A stretch of DNA of 64,000 nt from Rhizobiaceae bacterium. Its GTDB lineage: Bacteria; Pseudomonadota; Alphaproteobacteria; Rhizobiales; Rhizobiaceae. This document shows, one piece after another, positions 39,125 to 48,458 of this stretch. The translations under genes and the position numbers were made by a program. Numbering within the stretch: position 1 is the first letter of the stretch; each line of letters starts with the position of its first letter. The DNA lies in assembly GCA_023953775.1 (NCBI GenBank), contig JAMLJD010000013.1, forward strand, positions 1 to 64,000. The letters run 5' to 3'. The notes under the pieces were generated by a model, which made no database searches, was not told the DNA's origin, and was given only the letters and a program-made list of their open reading frames with translations.

Positions 39125-39146
39125 GATCGCCGGTCCGACGCGGTCG

Positions 39147-40076
39147 TCACACGGCCGACTGGCCCGACGCGACCGCCCTGAGTTGTTCCACCAGCCGGTC
39201 GCGGTCTGCCGCGAGACCCTTGTAGTCGAGTTGCGCGGCATCGAGTGCTGCAAGCTGATCGGCAAGGCCCGATGCCAGCTGTGCCCCGCCCTCATGCTTT
39301 TCAAGTGCCGCAAGCGGATCGACGTGGATGCGGATCGTGAACAGGATATCGCCCGAACGCGGCAGCTTTCTCAGTGTCTGACGCTCGATCCGAATGAAGC
39401 CGGCTGCGAGCGGGTCGCCGCCGAAACGCGATCGGCCCTCGTCGGCCCGGGTCCTGCGCTGTACGGCCGACAGGGGCAGATAAAGTGACGGCTCGACGGC
39501 CAGCGACCAGTTGAAGCGCCAGACAGGCCTGCCGACGGCGAGCTTGTCGAACATGCGCTCGATCAGTTCGGCGGGCCGCGTACCGCGCCCGAAGCCGGGG
39601 ACCGGTTCGTGGATATCGACCAGCGGCCGTCCGAATTTCTCCGCGAGCGACCACGAGGAGGGAAAGCACAGTGACGCGGCGACGAGCCGCCAGCCGTCTT
39701 CGCTCCTGCGCATGAGAACGAGATCCTCCTGCACGAAGCGCGCCGCGATCTGCAGTCGCGGCTCGTCCGAGCCGTGCGTCTGGAAACGTGGCAGACGTTC
39801 GCCCAGATGATCCCACTGGCTGCGGCCGGGAAAGATGGTCGCCCATCCCCGCACGAGATGATCGACGACGAGTTCCAGCACCTCGGCCTGGGCATCCTCG
39901 GTGCCAGGCTCCGCGGCGAAGACGTCGCCCGGCCTTTCGGCGATCAGCCGGTCCTTTTCGGCCAGATAGGCTTCGTAGTCGCCGTCGATCTCGAGCCAGC
40001 CGGCGAGATCGAGCGGCTTCAGGCCGATCGTGAAAGGCGCGGTCGCGCCGTCATAGGGCGTGTGGGCGAACGCCAT
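39147..40076 (-). CDS. DUF3445 / heme-dependent oxidative N-demethylase-like protein
   Basis: A 309-residue cytoplasmic protein with the DUF3445 hallmarks: FTIGLKPLDLAGWLEIDGDYEAYLAEKDRLI, DLVLMRRSEDGWRLVAASLCFPSSWSLAEKFGRPLVDIHEPVPGF and FTIRIHVDPLAAL. Characterised relatives (HODM) are heme enzymes that oxidatively demethylate secondary amines, so use of methylated amines or amino acids is a reasonable guess. It starts 3 bp after pepF's stop on the same strand, so it is likely co-expressed with that oligopeptidase. Confidence 0.8.
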   Translation of the reverse strand: MAFAHTPYDGATAPFTIGLKPLDLAGWLEIDGDYEAYLAEKDRLIAERPGDVFAAEPGTEDAQAEVLELVVDHLVRGWATIFPGRSQWDHLGERLPRFQTHGSDEPRLQIAARFVQEDLVLMRRSEDGWRLVAASLCFPSSWSLAEKFGRPLVDIHEPVPGFGRGTRPAELIERMFDKLAVGRPVWRFNWSLAVEPSLYLPLSAVQRRTRADEGRSRFGGDPLAAGFIRIERQTLRKLPRSGDILFTIRIHVDPLAALEKHEGGAQLASGLADQLAALDAAQLDYKGLAADRDRLVEQLRAVASGQSAV

Positions 40077-40079
40077 GGC

Positions 40080-41942
40080 TCAGCCGGCGCGATCCATCGC
40101 TTCGAGTTCGTCGATCAGCCCCTCGATGACCGAAAGGCCCTTGTTCCAGAAGGCGGGGTCCGAGGCGTCGAGACCGAACGGCGCCAGAAGCTCCGAATGG
40201 TGCTTGGTGCCGCCGGCGCGCAGCATGTCGAAATACTTCTCCTGGAAGCCTTTTTCGGCGTTCTGGTAGACCGCGAACAGCGAGTTTACCAGGCAGTCGC
40301 CGAAGGCGTAGGCATAGACGTAGAACGGCGAGTGGATGAAGTGCGGGATATAGGCCCAGAACACCTCGTAGCCGTCGCGCAGCGCGATCGCCGGACCGAG
40401 GCTCTCGGCCTGCAATTCGAGCCAGAACTCGCCCAGCTGGTCCGATGTCAGCTCGCCCTTGCGGCGCTCGGCATGCAGCTTGCGCTCGAATTCGTAGAAG
40501 GCGATCTGGCGCACGACCGTGTTGATCATGTCCTCCACCTTCTGGGCCAGCATCGCCTTGCGCTGGCGGGCGTCCTGCGTGGCGTCGAGCAGCGAGCGGA
40601 AGGTCAGCATCTCGCCGAACACCGACGCCGTCTCGGCGAGCGTCAGCGGCGTCGACGACATCAGCGCGCCCTGCGGCGCGGCCAGAACCTGGTGCACGCC
40701 GTGGCCGAGCTCGTGCGCTAGCGTCATCACGTCGCGCGGCTTGCCCATATAGTTCAGCAGCACGAAGGGATGCGCCGAGGGCACCGTCGGATGGGCGAAG
40801 GCGCCCGGCGACTTGCCCGGGCGCACCGGTGCGTCGATCCAGTTGCGGTCGAAGAAGCCGCGGGCGATGTCGGCCATCTCGGGCGAGAAACGGCGATAGG
40901 CCGACAGCACCGTCTCGCGCGCCTGATCCCAGCCGATGACCGCCGACGGCGTTTCGGGAAGCGGCGCGTTGCGGTCCCAGTGGTTCATCGTCTCCATGCC
41001 GAGCCAGCGCGCCTTCATGGCGTAGTAGCGGTGCGACAGGCGCGGATAGGCCGCGCGCACCGCCGAAGCGAGCGCGTCGACGACCTCGCGCTCGACGCGG
41101 TTCGCGAGGTGGCGCGAATCGGCGATGTCCTCGAAGCCGCGCCAGCGGTCGGAGATTTCCTTGTCCTTGGCGAGCGTGTTGGTGATCAGCGTGAAGGTGC
41201 GCAGGTTGGACCGGAAGGTCTTCGACAGGGCCTCGGCAGCGGCCTTGCGCGTCTCCGGGTCGGCGTCCTGCAGCTTGTTGAGCGTCGGCTCGAGGGCCAG
41301 TTCCTCGCCGCCGACGTCGAACCTGAGGCCGGTCAGCGTCTCGTCGAAGAGCCGGTTCCATGCGCCGCGACCGGTGACGGACTTCTCGTGGAAGAGCTGC
41401 TCGACCCGGTCCTCGAGCTGGTAGGGCTTGTCACGGCGCAGATCGAGGACCCACGGCCGGTAGTGCGCGAAGCCCGGATCGTTGCGCATCGCCGCCTCGA
41501 TCCCGGCGTCGTCGATGAGATTGAGCTCGAGCATGAAGAAAAGAAGATGCGCGCTCGCATCGGTCATCTTCTCCTGCATGTCGCCGTAGAACTTGGCGTG
41601 TTTGGTGTCCGACGTGTCGCTTGCATAGACCAGCCCGGCATAGGACATGATCCGGCCGATCAACTCCTCGATCGCCTCGTAGTCGCGGACGGCGGCGCCG
41701 AGGCCGTCATCGCCCGTCTTCGTCGCGGCCTCGCCGAGCTTGCCCTTCCAGCGGGCCTCGAAGGCGGCGGAACTTGTCGCGGCCTGCTCGATGTCGCGCG
41801 CGAGCTCGGGCGCCGCCATGCCGGCATAGAGGTCGCTCAGATCCCATTCGGGCAGCCCGCCCAGTTCGCTGCTGGCCGACTTCGCTCCCGCGCCACGGGC
41901 GGCGGGCGGTGCGAAGGCACCGTTATGGGGGGACTGGGGCAT
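40080..41942 (-). CDS. pepF: Oligoendopeptidase F, M3 family
   Basis: A 620-residue cytoplasmic zinc oligopeptidase. The zinc site is HELGHGVHQ with the third ligand in LAETASVFGEM 25 residues downstream. The N-terminal half is helical, with FFMLELNLIDD, LRRDKPYQLEDRVEQLFHEKSVTGRGAWNRLFDE, and the C-terminal IPHFIHSPFYVYAYAFGDCLVNSLFAVY is typical of PepF/M3B. It trims short peptides. There is no signal peptide; the first 25 residues are Ala/Pro-rich. It heads an operon with the DUF3445 gene. Confidence 0.93.
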   Translation of the reverse strand: MPQSPHNGAFAPPAARGAGAKSASSELGGLPEWDLSDLYAGMAAPELARDIEQAATSSAAFEARWKGKLGEAATKTGDDGLGAAVRDYEAIEELIGRIMSYAGLVYASDTSDTKHAKFYGDMQEKMTDASAHLLFFMLELNLIDDAGIEAAMRNDPGFAHYRPWVLDLRRDKPYQLEDRVEQLFHEKSVTGRGAWNRLFDETLTGLRFDVGGEELALEPTLNKLQDADPETRKAAAEALSKTFRSNLRTFTLITNTLAKDKEISDRWRGFEDIADSRHLANRVEREVVDALASAVRAAYPRLSHRYYAMKARWLGMETMNHWDRNAPLPETPSAVIGWDQARETVLSAYRRFSPEMADIARGFFDRNWIDAPVRPGKSPGAFAHPTVPSAHPFVLLNYMGKPRDVMTLAHELGHGVHQVLAAPQGALMSSTPLTLAETASVFGEMLTFRSLLDATQDARQRKAMLAQKVEDMINTVVRQIAFYEFERKLHAERRKGELTSDQLGEFWLELQAESLGPAIALRDGYEVFWAYIPHFIHSPFYVYAYAFGDCLVNSLFAVYQNAEKGFQEKYFDMLRAGGTKHHSELLAPFGLDASDPAFWNKGLSVIEGLIDELEAMDRAG

Positions 41943-42079
41943 GCGTTTTCCTCGTTCTGTGCCGGCACGGGCCGCGGGCTAAGCTTTTGTTCACCCGGTT
42001 TCTTGAGCCCTTGTTTAGATGGCTGTGCCAAGATGATCCATAGCGCGCGAACCCGTATCAGCGAATTGACAGCGATTTG

Positions 42080-43636
42080 ATGCCAGGCACCGTCCTCATT
42101 GTCGACGACGATCCCGTCCAGCGGCGGCTCGTCGAGGCTGCCCTTTTCAAAGGCGGTTACCAGAGCGTGAGCGCCGACAGCGGCGAGGCCGGCCTGGCCC
42201 GTCTCGAAGCGAGCGGCGACGGCGCCTTCTCGGTGATCATTCTCGACCTGGTGATGCCGGGCATGGGCGGCATCGGGTTTCTCGATGCGATGCGCGAGCG
42301 CGACATCGGCCTGCCGGTGATCGTGCTGACGGCGCAGGGCGGCATCGACACGGTGGTGGCGGCGATGCGGCGCGGCGCGTTCGACTTCGCGGTCAAGCCG
42401 GTATCGCCCGAGCGGATCCAGAAGTCGGTCGCCGATGCGACCAAGCTCGGCGACGTACAGACCAGGGTGAGGCATCAGCGACGGGGTGCCGGCGGCGGGC
42501 TGACGTTCCGCGACATCGTCACCCGCGACGCGCGCATGGAGCGGCTGATCGCCATGGCGCGCAAGGCGGGCGCGACCGACATTCCGGTGCTGGTCGAAGG
42601 CGAATCCGGCGTCGGAAAGGAGCTCGTGGCGCGCGCCATCCAGGCGGCGGGCGACCGCCGCACGCGCCCCTTCGTGGCGGTCAACTGCGGCGCGATTCCC
42701 GAGAACCTCGTCGAGAGCATCCTGTTCGGGCACGAGAAGGGTGCCTTCACCGGCGCGACGGAGCGGCGGGCCGGCAAGTTCCAGGAAGCCCATTCGGGAA
42801 CGCTGTTCCTCGACGAGGTGGGCGAGCTGCCACCCAACGCGCAGGTGAAGCTCTTGCGCGCGCTACAGGACGGCGAGATCGACCCGGTCGGCGCGCGCTC
42901 GTCGGTGAAGGTCGATATCCGCCTGGTGTCGGCGACCAATCGCGACCTTCTCCAGCGCGTCAAGGAAGGGCTGTTCCGCGAAGACCTCTATTACAGGCTC
43001 AACGTCTTCCCGATCACCGTTCCGCCGCTCAGGGAGCGGCGCGCCGACATTCCCCTGCTGGTCCAGCATTTCATGACGCGGCTGACGCCCGACGACATGC
43101 GCGGCCGCATCCGCGGCATTTCGCAGGAGGCGCTGGCGCTGCTTGGCGCCTATGACTGGCCGGGCAATATCCGCCAGCTCGAGAACGCCGTGTTCCGCGC
43201 CATCGTGCTCAGCGAGGGCCCGGTCCTGACGGCCGACGAGTTTCCGCAGATCCGCTCACAGGTCGACGGCATCGCGCTCGGCGATGTTGACGCGCAAGCA
43301 GGCGCCGTCGCGGAGCCGGTGCCGCAACCCACATTGCGGGCAGGCGAAACTGGCGGCGCCGGAATGGTGTTCGCAAACGGCGCAGCCCACATCGGCGCTG
43401 CCGATAGCGGTGCGGCCATGATGCCGGGCACGCTCAGCGCCCTCGATGCGGGTGGCGAGGTCCGTGCGCTCGCCGAGATCGAACTCGAGATGATCCAGCT
43501 CGCCATCGCGCGTTATCGTGGCCAGATGAGCGAAGTGGCGCGGCGACTCGGTATCGGCCGATCGACGCTCTACCGCAAGCTCAAGGAATACGGCATCGAC
43601 CCCGAGGAAGGCCGCTCCGAGCGCTGGGCGAGCTGA
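42080..43636 (+). CDS. Sigma-54-dependent response regulator (NtrC/DctD family), orphan
   Basis: A 518-residue activator. The receiver domain (1-120) has D9-D10-D11 and phospho-acceptor D56 in IILDLVMPGMGG. The AAA+ domain (about 155-390) has Walker A GESGVGKELVARAI, the sigma-54 contact loop GAFTGAT, Walker B SGTLFLDEVGELP and an R-finger-region FREDLYYRLNVFP. A linker of ~90 residues precedes a Fis-type HTH (MSEVARRLGIGRSTLYRKLKEYGI). ATG 42080 follows a TTG codon. No histidine kinase is adjacent. Its target may be the following envelope gene, but no -24/-12 promoter was identified there. Confidence 0.9.
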   Translation: MPGTVLIVDDDPVQRRLVEAALFKGGYQSVSADSGEAGLARLEASGDGAFSVIILDLVMPGMGGIGFLDAMRERDIGLPVIVLTAQGGIDTVVAAMRRGAFDFAVKPVSPERIQKSVADATKLGDVQTRVRHQRRGAGGGLTFRDIVTRDARMERLIAMARKAGATDIPVLVEGESGVGKELVARAIQAAGDRRTRPFVAVNCGAIPENLVESILFGHEKGAFTGATERRAGKFQEAHSGTLFLDEVGELPPNAQVKLLRALQDGEIDPVGARSSVKVDIRLVSATNRDLLQRVKEGLFREDLYYRLNVFPITVPPLRERRADIPLLVQHFMTRLTPDDMRGRIRGISQEALALLGAYDWPGNIRQLENAVFRAIVLSEGPVLTADEFPQIRSQVDGIALGDVDAQAGAVAEPVPQPTLRAGETGGAGMVFANGAAHIGAADSGAAMMPGTLSALDAGGEVRALAEIELEMIQLAIARYRGQMSEVARRLGIGRSTLYRKLKEYGIDPEEGRSERWAS

Positions 43637-43831
43637 GCGGCCGGGGATTTCCCCGTTATCCCATTGTTTACCAGCAGTTTTGTCGCACCCGATTTGCCAT
43701 CATCTCGCCACGGTGTTACCGCATTCGGGTTCAATAAGCTGTGATTAACCATTAGGATCGATAGTCGGGTTGTCAGCAAGGGGTCCGCTGGTCGTTTCGG
43801 GGACAACCTTAAGCCTCAAGGGCACGCAGGT

Positions 43832-45610
43832 TTGGTATCAGAACAGGTGAAATTGCGGGGACGGCATTGTCGTGTGCCTGCCGGGAGCCGAGTGCTCGCC
43901 GGCGTCATGCTCGCGCTGTCGATTCTTCTTTTCGGTGCAAGCTCGGCCGCCGCCGAGACGCGGAGCCTCAAGCTCTACTTCATCCATACCAAGGAAAAGG
44001 CCGAGATCACCTACAAGCGCAACGGGCGCTACATTCCGAGCGGCCTGCAGCAGATCAACCGCTTCCTGCGCGACTGGCGCCGCAACGAGCCGACCAAGAT
44101 GGATCCGCGGCTGCTCGACCTCATCTGGGAGGTCTATCGCGCTTCGGGCTCGCGCGACTACATCCACGTCGTGTCCGCCTACCGGTCGCCGGCGACGAAC
44201 TCGATGCTGCGCAAGCGCAGCAACGGCGTCGCCAAGAAGAGCCAGCACATGCTCGGCAAGGCGATGGATTTCTACCTGCCCGACGTGAAACTCGCCAAGC
44301 TGCGGGCGATCGGACTGAAGATGGAGGTCGGCGGCGTCGGCTACTATCCAAGTTCGGGTTCGCCCTTCGTGCATATGGATGTCGGCAATGTCCGGCACTG
44401 GCCGCGCATGAACCGCAAGCAGCTTCTCGCGGTATTCCCCGACGGCAAGACGATCCACGTGCCCTCGGACGGCAAGCCGCTTCCGGGCTACAAGCAGGCG
44501 CTCGCCGCCTATGAATCGCGCAAGCGCGGCGGTTCAACGATCCAGCTCGCGAGCGCGTCCGAGACCGAAACCCGCAAGACCGGCGGCGGTTTCCTGACCG
44601 CGCTGTTCGGCGGCGGTGCGGACGAGGAAGAGGACAATGGCGATACGCCGGCCGCCCGTCCGGCCCGGACGCCGGAACCGGCGGCACCGGTGGTCGCGGT
44701 CGCCACGCCGGCTCCTGAGCCCGAGCGTCCCGCGACGCCTGCGACAATCATTGCCGCCCTGCCGGCACGAAGCGTTCCGCTGCCGCTTTCGGCGCCGCGG
44801 CCCTCGGCAGGCCTCGGCGAGGGCGTGCCGGTTCTTGCCGCCGCCGCGCCCGAAGCGGCCGAAATGCAGCAGCCGGCCGTGGAGGAGCCTTTCGAGGTCG
44901 CGCTCGGCATTCCGCTGCCGACCCGACGCCCCGACTATACAGCCCCTGAACAGGCGCTCGACGGCACCGCGGCGCTGGCGCTTGCCGCCGCTGCCGGTGA
45001 CAGTGTTGTTCCGTTCGGCCGACCGGCCCGGGACGGCGAGACGACGGAGCCGACTGCGGCGCTCGCCGCCTACGTGCCGCTTCCGGGCGAAAAGCCGAGC
45101 GCCAAGGGATCTGCCATGCTGATGGCGGCGCTGCCTGACGACAACCGGGTTGCCCGCAGGGGCGACCGGGTCACCGAACCGCTGCCCAACGAGGCGATCC
45201 CGCAACCCGCGCCCAAGACTTTGCGCTACGCGTCGGCCGGTGACGTTGCGAATCCCCGCAAGGCGGTTCTTGCACGCGCCGCGGGCACCGATCCGTCGGC
45301 GGTCGTCAACGGCGCCGTACGGACGACGCAGAAGTCGGCGCGTCCGGGCAAGGACGACATGCGTCCGGGGCGCAAGGCGATCCGCGTTCCGGTTGAAGAG
45401 GAAGTCGCGCGCTGGGCCCTCTACGGTTCCCACGTGACCCGGACGGCCAAGGGCGTGCGCGCGCCATCCATGGCCTTCGACGCAGTGCGCGAAGCACCGA
45501 AAGTCGTCTATACCGCCGGCTTCCAGCATCGCGCCAATTCGGGCGATCTCAATCGCTTCTCGGGCAATGCGGTAACGTTCCTGTCCGTCGCCAAGTTCGG
45601 CACGAACTAG
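43832..45610 (+). CDS. DUF882 (YcbK/MepK-like) peptidoglycan endopeptidase with long tail
   Basis: A 592-residue secreted protein. A signal-anchor (VLAGVMLALSILLFGASSAAAE) is followed by the DUF882 / M15-like zinc peptidase domain (about 45-220). Zinc ligands lie in SQHMLGKAMDFYLPD (His, Asp) and FVHMDVGNVRHWPR (His). E. coli MepK of this family cuts meso-DAP-meso-DAP crosslinks. The remaining ~370 residues are Ala/Pro/Glu-rich, low in complexity and likely disordered, with repeated short 'PLPxxxP' segments (IPLPTRRP, YVPLPGEKP) as in other rhizobial members. The start is a TTG at 43832 in the longest frame; a GTG at 43847 is also possible. Confidence 0.82.
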   Translation: MVSEQVKLRGRHCRVPAGSRVLAGVMLALSILLFGASSAAAETRSLKLYFIHTKEKAEITYKRNGRYIPSGLQQINRFLRDWRRNEPTKMDPRLLDLIWEVYRASGSRDYIHVVSAYRSPATNSMLRKRSNGVAKKSQHMLGKAMDFYLPDVKLAKLRAIGLKMEVGGVGYYPSSGSPFVHMDVGNVRHWPRMNRKQLLAVFPDGKTIHVPSDGKPLPGYKQALAAYESRKRGGSTIQLASASETETRKTGGGFLTALFGGGADEEEDNGDTPAARPARTPEPAAPVVAVATPAPEPERPATPATIIAALPARSVPLPLSAPRPSAGLGEGVPVLAAAAPEAAEMQQPAVEEPFEVALGIPLPTRRPDYTAPEQALDGTAALALAAAAGDSVVPFGRPARDGETTEPTAALAAYVPLPGEKPSAKGSAMLMAALPDDNRVARRGDRVTEPLPNEAIPQPAPKTLRYASAGDVANPRKAVLARAAGTDPSAVVNGAVRTTQKSARPGKDDMRPGRKAIRVPVEEEVARWALYGSHVTRTAKGVRAPSMAFDAVREAPKVVYTAGFQHRANSGDLNRFSGNAVTFLSVAKFGTN

Positions 45611-45663
45611 AAGCTGCCACATCTCGTGCAGATTCCTGAACGGGCGCCGCGGGCGCCCGTCTG

Positions 45664-46317
45664 CTATTTCGAGCCGAGGCCGGACGCCGTACGCGCCAGG
45701 GCCTCGATCTCGTCCCACTTGCCGTCCGCCACGAGCCCGTCGGGTGCGACCCAGGAGCCGCCGACGCAAATGACGTTGGGCAGCGCCAGATAGTCTGCCG
45801 CGTTGTTCGGACCGATGCCGCCGGTCGGACAGAAGCGGATGCCCTGGAACGGCGACGACAGCGATTTGAGGTAGGCGGCTCCACCGGCCTGTTCGGCGGG
45901 AAAGAACTTCAGGATCGAGTAGCCTTCCTCGCGCATCGCCATGATCTCGCTCGGCGTCGCGGCTCCCGGCAGCATCGGCACATCCGAATCGCGGGCAATG
46001 TCAAGAAGCTCCTGGGTGGTCCCTGGGCTGACGATGAACTTCGCGCCTGCCGATACGGCATCGGCGAAATGATGCGGGTTGAGTATCGTGCCCGCACCGG
46101 TGACGGCTTCGGGAACTTCGGCATTGACCAGCCGGATCGCGTCGAGCGCGTCCTCCGTCCTCAGGGTGATCTCGATGACAGGCAGCCCGCCGCGCGCGAG
46201 CGCCCGGGCCAGTGGCACGGCATCGGCCAGCCGACCGATCTTGAGGACGGGAATAACCGGTTGCCCGCCGATCGTCGAAACGAGCTTTTCTGCCTTGTCG
46301 CGCATTCTGTCTGCCAT
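45664..46317 (-). CDS. eda: 2-keto-3-deoxy-6-phosphogluconate aldolase
   Basis: A 217-residue class I aldolase splitting KDPG to pyruvate and glyceraldehyde-3-phosphate (Entner-Doudoroff; also acts on 4-hydroxy-2-oxoglutarate). Marks are QPVIPVLKIGRLADAVPLARALARGGLPVIEITLRT, the catalytic Glu in PEAVTGAGTIL, FIVSPGTTQELL, LPGAATPSEIM, and the Schiff-base Lys in YSILKFFPAEQAGG; RFCPTGGIGPNNAADYLALPNV binds phosphate. ATG at 46317 is chosen; the upstream extension is Arg-rich. edd is not adjacent. Confidence 0.93.
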   Translation of the reverse strand: MADRMRDKAEKLVSTIGGQPVIPVLKIGRLADAVPLARALARGGLPVIEITLRTEDALDAIRLVNAEVPEAVTGAGTILNPHHFADAVSAGAKFIVSPGTTQELLDIARDSDVPMLPGAATPSEIMAMREEGYSILKFFPAEQAGGAAYLKSLSSPFQGIRFCPTGGIGPNNAADYLALPNVICVGGSWVAPDGLVADGKWDEIEALARTASGLGSK

Positions 46318-46376
46318 TGGTCGAGATGAGTTCAACCGATTTAACAAACGCATTCGCGCCTGTCCACGCGGACGCA

Positions 46377-47291
46377 TCATACCCTTGTGCGAAGCCATGC
46401 GAGCAATCGTCCGGCAAAGCTCGCGCGGCCACCGCGCAGGCTGGAGCCGGGCTTGAGGCCGCTCTCCAGGGCGGCCATCGTCATCGGTCCGGCAATCCCG
46501 TCCGCCGCCAGATTCCGGTCGGCCTGAAATTTCTTCACGGCCGCCGCCGTACCTGCGCCGAATATCCCGTCGGCGGCCACCGGATATCCCAGTGCGCGCA
46601 GCGCCAGTTGAAGGTCGCGCACCGGTGCGCCGCGCGCGCCGCGGCGCAACACCTCGCCGGTGGGGCGTGCATCCCCGCCCCCCGTTTGACCGACGGCGGC
46701 GTGGCGGGCATGGGCAGCCGCCAGCTTCCTGTCGTAGCGGTTCCGGGCATAGGCGGGGCCGTTATAGGCGCGTGCAAACGCCACCCAATCGCGCCGGTTG
46801 AGAGCGGCGACAAGGCCGGACTTCTCGATATAGCGAAGCATGATCTCGAGCTGGCCGGCGAGATCGCGTCGCGCGGTGTCGACGAGCGCTTCGACATCGG
46901 GGTAGCCGAGCCACGCCCAGTGCGCGCCCATGACCTGGCCGACACCCCAGGAGACGCTTTCATATGCCGCCTTGCGATCGATGACTGCGGCGCGGCTCAG
47001 CAGGCGCCAGCGTGCAGCCTGCGTTGCCGGGTTGGCGATCGCCCCCGCCTTCGGCGAGGCCAGCCCTTCCGCCCGGGCGCGGTCCCGCTTCGCGCCGCCC
47101 AGACGGCGGTCGAAATAATGCGCCTCGAAGCGGATCAGCGGTTCGTCGCGGCCGTTGATGCGCGCGACCACCCGACCACCGCTTTCGACCTCGACCACGG
47201 CGCACAGCGTCGCTGGCTCGATCCCCGCCTTGCGGGCGGCGGCGGCGATCTGGCAGGAGGTATGGGGTGTGAACATGGCATCTGGTTCCAT
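46377..47291 (-). CDS. N-acetylmuramidase with peptidoglycan-binding domain
   Basis: About 304 residues. The catalytic domain (to about 185) is of the N-acetylmuramidase type (PF11860-like): LCAVVEVESGGRVV, IRFEAHYFDRRL, YESVSWGVGQVMGAHWAWLGYPDVEALVDT and FARAYNGPAYARNRYDRKLA. A PG_binding_1 domain follows (VRDLQLALRALGYPVAADGIFGAGTAAAVKKFQADRNLAADGIAGPMT). Such enzymes are endolysins in phages and also stand alone in chromosomes. No holin, spanin or other phage gene lies nearby and no signal peptide is visible, so export is unclear. Start uncertain: ATG 47291 or 47276. Confidence 0.82.
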   Translation of the reverse strand: MEPDAMFTPHTSCQIAAAARKAGIEPATLCAVVEVESGGRVVARINGRDEPLIRFEAHYFDRRLGGAKRDRARAEGLASPKAGAIANPATQAARWRLLSRAAVIDRKAAYESVSWGVGQVMGAHWAWLGYPDVEALVDTARRDLAGQLEIMLRYIEKSGLVAALNRRDWVAFARAYNGPAYARNRYDRKLAAAHARHAAVGQTGGGDARPTGEVLRRGARGAPVRDLQLALRALGYPVAADGIFGAGTAAAVKKFQADRNLAADGIAGPMTMAALESGLKPGSSLRGGRASFAGRLLAWLRTRV

Positions 47292-47450
47292 TGTGACGGC
47301 GCCGATTGTCGACCGGTCGGAGGGAACGGGGATTGGCTGGAACTTCAAATCTGCCGGGAATGTCCGGTTGTTGACCCGGAAGCACTTGAAAACGCTTGTT
47401 TTCTGGTCGGGACTTGATGTGCCCGGCGGAAAATCCTAACAGCGTCGCCG

Positions 47451-48377
47451 ATGAAACGTTACCCGCTACAGGACCCGGTGCGCGTTGCCGCGCTCTACCG
47501 TTTCGCGCCGGTCGATGCCCCGAAGGACCTGCGCGACAGGCTTGACCGGCTGTGTTCGGCCTCCGGCATCAAGGGGACGCTGCTGGTCGCGTACGAAGGC
47601 CTCAACGGAACGGTCGCTGGCACTGCCGACGCTATAGACGGCCTGGTGTCGGCGTTGAGAATCTTGCCGGGATTTGACGGGCTCGACGTCAAGTACTCGA
47701 CCGCGGTGGAGCTTCCGTTCCGGCGGATGAAGGTCAAGGTGAAGCGCGAGATCGTCACGATGGGCGTCGACGGTATAGCAGCCGCCGACGCGGGAACCCA
47801 TGTCGAGCCGGCGGACTGGAACGACCTCATCTCCGATCCCGAGACGGTCGTGATCGACACGCGCAACGTGTACGAGACGGCGATCGGCAGCTTCGCAGGC
47901 GCCGTCGATCCCGGGACCGCCAGTTTCGCCGAGTTTCCCGCCTGGGCGCAGGCCCGTCGGGGCGACCTTGCAGGGCGAAAGGTCGCGATGTTCTGCACAG
48001 GGGGAATCCGCTGCGAGAAGGCGACGGCCTATATGCGCTCGATCGGCGTCGACAACGTCTTCCACCTCAAGGGCGGAATCCTGAAATATCTCGAGGACGT
48101 GCCGGCGTCCGAAAGCCTTTGGCGCGGCGAATGCTTCGTCTTCGATGAGCGTGTCTCCGTTGCTAACGGCCTGGCACAGGGCAGCGCGGTGTTGTGCCGC
48201 GCCTGCCGTCATCCGCTGGTCGAGGCCGACCTTGCCTCCGACCTGTTCCAGAAGGGGGTGTCGTGCCCTCACTGCTTCGCCGACCGAAGCGACCGGGACC
48301 GGTCGCGCTACGCGGAGCGGCAGCGCCAGGTCGCCCTGGCGGAGCGCCGCGGGAAAGAGCCGCACCTGCCGCGCTGA
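47451..48377 (+). CDS. trhO: tRNA uridine-34 hydroxylase, rhodanese family
   Basis: A 308-residue TrhO/YceA protein. An N-terminal ferredoxin-like domain (VAALYRFAPVDAPKDLRDRLDRLCSASGIKGTLLVAYEGLNGTVAG) precedes a rhodanese domain with VVIDTRNVYETAIGSF and the active loop FCTGGIRCEKATAYM, whose cysteine is required. The C terminus carries zinc-like pairs CRACRHPL and CPHCFADRS. It uses O2 to hydroxylate U34 of tRNAs on the path to 5-methoxyuridine derivatives. Length is slightly shorter than E. coli YceA (350). Confidence 0.92.
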   Translation: MKRYPLQDPVRVAALYRFAPVDAPKDLRDRLDRLCSASGIKGTLLVAYEGLNGTVAGTADAIDGLVSALRILPGFDGLDVKYSTAVELPFRRMKVKVKREIVTMGVDGIAAADAGTHVEPADWNDLISDPETVVIDTRNVYETAIGSFAGAVDPGTASFAEFPAWAQARRGDLAGRKVAMFCTGGIRCEKATAYMRSIGVDNVFHLKGGILKYLEDVPASESLWRGECFVFDERVSVANGLAQGSAVLCRACRHPLVEADLASDLFQKGVSCPHCFADRSDRDRSRYAERQRQVALAERRGKEPHLPR

Positions 48378-48458
48378 ACCTTTCGTCGCCCCGTCATTGC
48401 ATTGTCGCCGACGGTTGCCTACCTCACCTTCGACTGGCGAGACGAAGAGGAGAGGCCG

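Noticed and set aside
46377..47291. Prophage remnant around the muramidase
   Set aside because: No integrase, capsid, tail, holin or att-like repeat is visible on either side.
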